A stretch of 9,290 nucleotides of DNA from an uncultured Gammaproteobacteria bacterium (GTDB lineage: Bacteria; Pseudomonadota; Gammaproteobacteria; CAIUAS01), in assembly GCA_903897205.1 (NCBI GenBank), contig CAIUAS010000094.1:1-9290 (forward strand), in the 5' to 3' direction. The notes below the pieces were generated by a model. The model had not been told where the DNA came from. It saw only the letters and a list, made by a program, of their open reading frames with translations, and ran no database searches. The translations under genes and the position numbers were made by a program. This document shows positions 6,733 to 9,290 of the stretch, one piece after another (position 1 is the stretch's first letter; each line of letters opens with the position of its first letter).

Positions 6733-7308
6733 TTAAGAATGGCCCGCAATATCGGAAAGCTTGCTGATATCCACGCCGATAGAGTGTATCGCGGCTTCCC
6801 AGCGTTTATTAAAAGGGAGTTTAAATAAAATATCCGTACTCACCGGAGCGGTTAACCAAAAATTATTGATAATCTCTTGCTCAAGTTGACCGGCGGCCCA
6901 ATTTGCATAGCCTAGCGAAATTAACATTTCTTTTGGGCCTTCATTTTTTGCGATGGCTTGCAGAATATCGCGAGAAGTAGTGACGCAAATTTCACTGCTC
7001 ATTTCTAAACTGGAACGCCAAGCAATCTCGCTGGGTGTATGTAAAACAAATCCACGCTCAGGGTGCATAGGGCCGCCGCAAAGCACAGGTAGATTGCCAA
7101 TCATGGAATCTGCTACTTCAATTTCCATCTGTTTAAAAACTTCAGCAAGCTCTAATTCTAAGGGCTGATTAATCACGATGCCGATAGCGCCATTTTCATT
7201 GTGCTCACAAATATAGGTAACAGCGTGGGCAAAGTAAGGATCGGTTAGCAAAGGCATGGCAATTAAAAATTGATTGTTAAGATAAACAGAGGGGTTTACT
7301 TCTGACAT
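6733..7308 (-). CDS. yqgE: YqgE/AlgH family protein (DUF179)
   Basis: A full-length 191-residue member of the YqgE/AlgH (DUF179, UPF0301) family, whose biochemical role is not settled. Diagnostic segments: FLIAMPLLTDPYFAHAVTYI (about 14-33), EHNENGAIGIVINQPL, CGGPMHPERGFVLH (around 77-90), and SLGYANWAAGQLEQEI followed by NNFWL (about 131-153). The yqgE-yqgF order is the usual one in gammaproteobacteria, where gshB often lies upstream; here a tRNA-Leu gene does instead. The ATG at 7308 gives the expected N-terminus. There is no Shine-Dalgarno before it, and the best promoter candidate would give a nearly leaderless mRNA. Confidence 0.95.
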   Translation of the reverse strand: MSEVNPSVYLNNQFLIAMPLLTDPYFAHAVTYICEHNENGAIGIVINQPLELELAEVFKQMEIEVADSMIGNLPVLCGGPMHPERGFVLHTPSEIAWRSSLEMSSEICVTTSRDILQAIAKNEGPKEMLISLGYANWAAGQLEQEIINNFWLTAPVSTDILFKLPFNKRWEAAIHSIGVDISKLSDIAGHS

Positions 7309-7316
7309 AAAAATTA

Positions 7317-7346
7317 GTTATCCAAAATAAGGTATATTATTGTCAA
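7317..7346 (-). promoter_or_regulatory. Candidate promoter of yqgE-yqgF
   Basis: A perfect TTGACA (7346-7341) lies 18 bp from GATAAC (7322-7317), a four-of-six match to the -10 consensus. Transcription would start near 7310, only two or so bases before the yqgE ATG. This fits the missing ribosome site but is unusual, so the -10 assignment is uncertain. Confidence 0.4.
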
Positions 7347-7438
7347 TCATAACCCGTAGCATTGGAGTCACATGCATCTGTTTTAATTTAGCTATCGTCT
7401 AAGTTTCTGACAGTAAATAAACAGATAGTTTTAAAAAA

Positions 7439-7525
7439 TGGTACCGAGGGTCGGAATCGAACCGACACGGTGTTACCACCACCGGATTTTGAGTCCGGCG
7501 CGTCTACCAGTTCCGCCACCCCGGC
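7439..7525 (-). tRNA. tRNA-Leu (anticodon CAA)
   Basis: An 87-nt class II tRNA with encoded CCA (7441-7439). The anticodon stem CCGGA/TCCGG encloses CTCAAAA, so the anticodon is CAA (plus-strand positions 7491-7489), reading UUG. The T-arm is GTCGG-TTCGATT-CCGAC. The long variable arm forms GGTG-GTAA-CACC, as expected for leucine tRNA, and the discriminator base is A. The acceptor stem pairs GCCGGGG with CCTCGGT, including G.U at 1-72 and 5-68. G1.U72 is unusual but the pairing is otherwise complete. It lies between the mscS-like gene and yqgE on the same strand and has its own promoter. Confidence 0.96.
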
Positions 7526-7539
7526 AATTGAGAGATGAC

Positions 7540-7567
7540 AGTATAGCAGAGTGGATGAGTTGGTCAA
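7540..7567 (-). promoter_or_regulatory. Promoter of tRNA-Leu
   Basis: TTGACC (7567-7562), a 16-bp spacer, and TATACT (7545-7540) preceded by TGC, which makes an extended -10. It ends 14 bp before the tRNA 5' end, the right distance for a short leader. It lies in the gap between the mscS-like stop codon and the tRNA. Confidence 0.8.
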
Positions 7568-7584
7568 TGTTCACTAGTTTAAAA

Positions 7585-8901
7585 TTATTTGGTTTCCTGT
7601 GTTTTGAGTAATGCATCGCTATCTACTCGTATGCGCGGCAAGCTATGTGGATATTTTTCTTTGATATAGGTAATCATTTTTTCTCTTACTTCACAGCGCA
7701 AATTAAATAACTTGCTGGCATCCGCCGCACTGACGAGTAGACGTAATTCCAAGGTGTGTTCTTTGGCATCCGTCACTTGCAATGCGCCTGCGTTTTTATC
7801 CCAAAGTGGCGAGTTATTTAGGGTTTGCTGGAATTTAGTTCGGATGTCTTCAACGGGTATGCTGTAATCAACATATAACATAACCGTGCCGAGTAGGTTG
7901 CTTGAACTTCGAGTCCAATTTTGAAATGGCTTTTCAATGAAATAATTGATGGGTACTACTAAGCGGCGTAAATCCCATAACTTGATGATTACGTAATTTA
8001 AGGTGATTTCTTCAATGTTTCCAAATTCATTTTCTACTAGGACGGCGTCATTAATTTTAATAGGTTGAGTAAGTGCAATTTGTAAACCAGCGAAGGTGCT
8101 GGATAGGGTTTTTTGAGCGGCAAGAGCGCTCATGGCGGTGATAATACCGGCGGAGGCAAGTAAAGTAGCGCCTAGTTCGCGTACATGTTCGAAGGTCATT
8201 AATGCTATTGCAAGTGCGACCGTAATGACGAAGCTAATAATTATTTTTCGCAAAACGGTAATTTGCGTATAAATTTTACGTGATTTAAAGCTTTCATTAT
8301 TTTTTATATCATGCTTGCGTATAATATATTGTTCGTAAGCGTTAATCACTGCTAGCGCAATCCAGGTTATTGCCGCTATTAATAATAATTTAGCGCATTT
8401 TTCCGCGAGCGGTAAATAGTTCGTTGGGATAGATAAAAAGGGCAATAATATATTAATTAAAATTAAAGTAGTTATAGCTTTTAAACTATTGTTAATGAGT
8501 GGAAAAAAAACCATGCTGATGTGCCTATTTTTTTCGGCGGCCCACTTATAAAACTGCTTAGTAAGCGAGTTGATTAAACGGATAATAAACCAGAATAAGG
8601 CAAGTACTAAAGCGATGCTGCTTAAATTGCTTAACAGCTTAAGTATTAATATGTTTGTCTTAGAGAAGCTAAGATAATTTGATAAAATAATGAAGCTAAA
8701 ATAAATAGCGTATACGATTAATATGAGCAATAGAGGTAGTTTTACGGCGCGCATGACTGCATTAAACCAACTGCGCATCGTTTGCGTGGAGGCAGAATGG
8801 TTGCTGGTGCACTTATGCAGAAAAAATATTAAACCCGCGAGTCCGCCAATAGTAATAATCATTAGCGCGGTAATAATGGGTATGTTGAAATTTGTTGTCA
8901 T
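7585..8901 (-). CDS. MscS-family mechanosensitive ion channel
   Basis: A 438-residue inner-membrane protein that would open under membrane tension to release small solutes during hypo-osmotic shock (family role). Hydrophobic segments lie at about 8-28, 55-75, 92-112, 140-157, 170-188 and 216-237. The pore-lining helix follows at about 243-275 (GATLLASAGIITAMSALAAQ). The beta domain then has FAGLQIALTQPIKINDAVLV, EFGNIEEITL, and WDLRRLVVPINYF with FQNWTR, all hallmarks of the MscS beta domain. The soluble alpha/beta C-terminal part (about 335-425) completes the family plan. With extra N-terminal membrane helices it is longer than E. coli MscS (286 residues). The usual Gly-Asp before the beta domain is Asn-Asp here (284-285). 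The ATG at 8901 gives a sensible first membrane helix, although no strong ribosome site precedes it. A TATAAA at 8926-8921 may be a -10 element without a good -35. Confidence 0.93.
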   Translation of the reverse strand: MTTNFNIPIITALMIITIGGLAGLIFFLHKCTSNHSASTQTMRSWFNAVMRAVKLPLLLILIVYAIYFSFIILSNYLSFSKTNILILKLLSNLSSIALVLALFWFIIRLINSLTKQFYKWAAEKNRHISMVFFPLINNSLKAITTLILINILLPFLSIPTNYLPLAEKCAKLLLIAAITWIALAVINAYEQYIIRKHDIKNNESFKSRKIYTQITVLRKIIISFVITVALAIALMTFEHVRELGATLLASAGIITAMSALAAQKTLSSTFAGLQIALTQPIKINDAVLVENEFGNIEEITLNYVIIKLWDLRRLVVPINYFIEKPFQNWTRSSSNLLGTVMLYVDYSIPVEDIRTKFQQTLNNSPLWDKNAGALQVTDAKEHTLELRLLVSAADASKLFNLRCEVREKMITYIKEKYPHSLPRIRVDSDALLKTQETK

Positions 8902-9290
8902 ATTAAAAGTCGCTGCATTGTTTATACTAAACTCGTTAAGCTTTTGCGTTTATTTGAATTCGTAGTCTTGATTTAATCGTATGTAATAAGTTATTCGAAT
9001 AGCATGGCGATTGTCTGTAGGTGCAAGCTTAAGTTTATGCAGATGATAAATGCGTAATTCTAAGCCTAGGGAAAACCCTAATAAGGATAGCATTGCTATA
9101 TTTATTGCACTGTTTTTGATAGTATCAAAACAACTATTATTAATAAAATATCCCAATAATGTAGTGTGCCAAATTGCAGTAAGGAATTTAGTTTATTAAT
9201 TTTAGTAATAATTAAGCGCTTTTAAACAATAATTATAAGGGATGCAGATGGTATGAATCAGTCTGCGTTTGAGTGTCTGTGTGAGTGAAG
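8902..9290. other. Intergenic region without a supported gene
   Basis: About 390 bases hold no convincing gene. A minus-strand frame at 9156-8950 (68 codons from a TTG) has no ribosome site or recognisable family. A plus-strand ATG at 9253 follows a purine-rich AAGGGA but runs only 11 codons. Visible structure is a 17-bp palindrome at 9114-9130 and a small CTAGGG/CCCTA hairpin near 9066-9080. The region should contain the promoter of the mscS-like gene. Confidence 0.6.
9114..9130. promoter_or_regulatory. 17-bp palindrome, possible operator
   Basis: TTTTGATA, one central G, then TATCAAAA: perfect 8-bp half-sites around one base. A one-base loop makes an RNA hairpin unlikely, so a dimeric DNA-binding protein site is more plausible. 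It lies about 215 bp upstream of the mscS-like start. Chance occurrence in AT-rich DNA is possible. Confidence 0.3.

Noticed and set aside
7439..7525. tRNA-Leu as an integration site for the accessory genes
   Set aside because: No second copy of the tRNA 3' end and no integrase are visible, and conserved yqgE-yqgF lies between the tRNA and the accessory genes.
8950..9156. 68-codon minus-strand frame ahead of the mscS-like gene
   Set aside because: TTG start, no ribosome site, no recognisable motif, and a stop just upstream at 9193-9195. The length is within chance for AT-rich DNA.
9237..9288. Possible gene start with AAGGGA and ATGs at 9242, 9248 and 9253
   Set aside because: The first two stop after two to four codons and the third after 11 codons, so no frame continues past the window end.

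Overview
The window looks like chromosome of an AT-rich gammaproteobacterium. The strongest taxonomic clue is the adjacent yqgE-yqgF (ruvX) pair, which is typical of gammaproteobacteria. The large ankyrin-like/Sel1-like repeat protein and two unrecognised neighbours are the kind of genes seen in host-associated Legionellales (Coxiellaceae, Rickettsiella, Berkiella and relatives). That placement is an inference from gene type and base composition, not from a marker gene.

Left half (1-6295, all + strand): three genes of unknown function. The first is a giant repeat protein (1-3798) whose reading frame is open to the first base, so its 5' end lies outside the window. It consists of two homologous modules. 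Each module is a row of about 48-residue ankyrin-like units, then a Sel1/TPR-like segment, then a strongly conserved block. The second locus (4021-4677) has an extended -10 promoter, a strong ribosome binding site and a clear intrinsic terminator, but its frame is split by one in-frame TAG. The third (4835-6295) encodes a 486-residue protein with a C-terminal region carrying an HS...GAG...SGHY.P signature.

Right half (6296-9290, all - strand): conserved genes. In transcription order (right to left) these are an MscS-family channel, a tRNA-Leu(CAA) with its own good promoter, yqgE, and yqgF/ruvX. The yqgE-yqgF unit converges with the third unknown gene with only 4 bp between stop codons. A probable terminator for yqgF lies inside the 3' end of that gene. 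The right end (8902-9290) has no supported gene.

The conserved genes serve pre-rRNA processing or recombination-like nuclease functions, translation, and osmotic protection. The left-hand genes are most economically read as accessory, possibly host-interaction, proteins. Secretion cannot be shown from this sequence. The most notable observations are the two-module three-helix repeat protein, the split gene at 4021-4677, and the SGHY-type domain.
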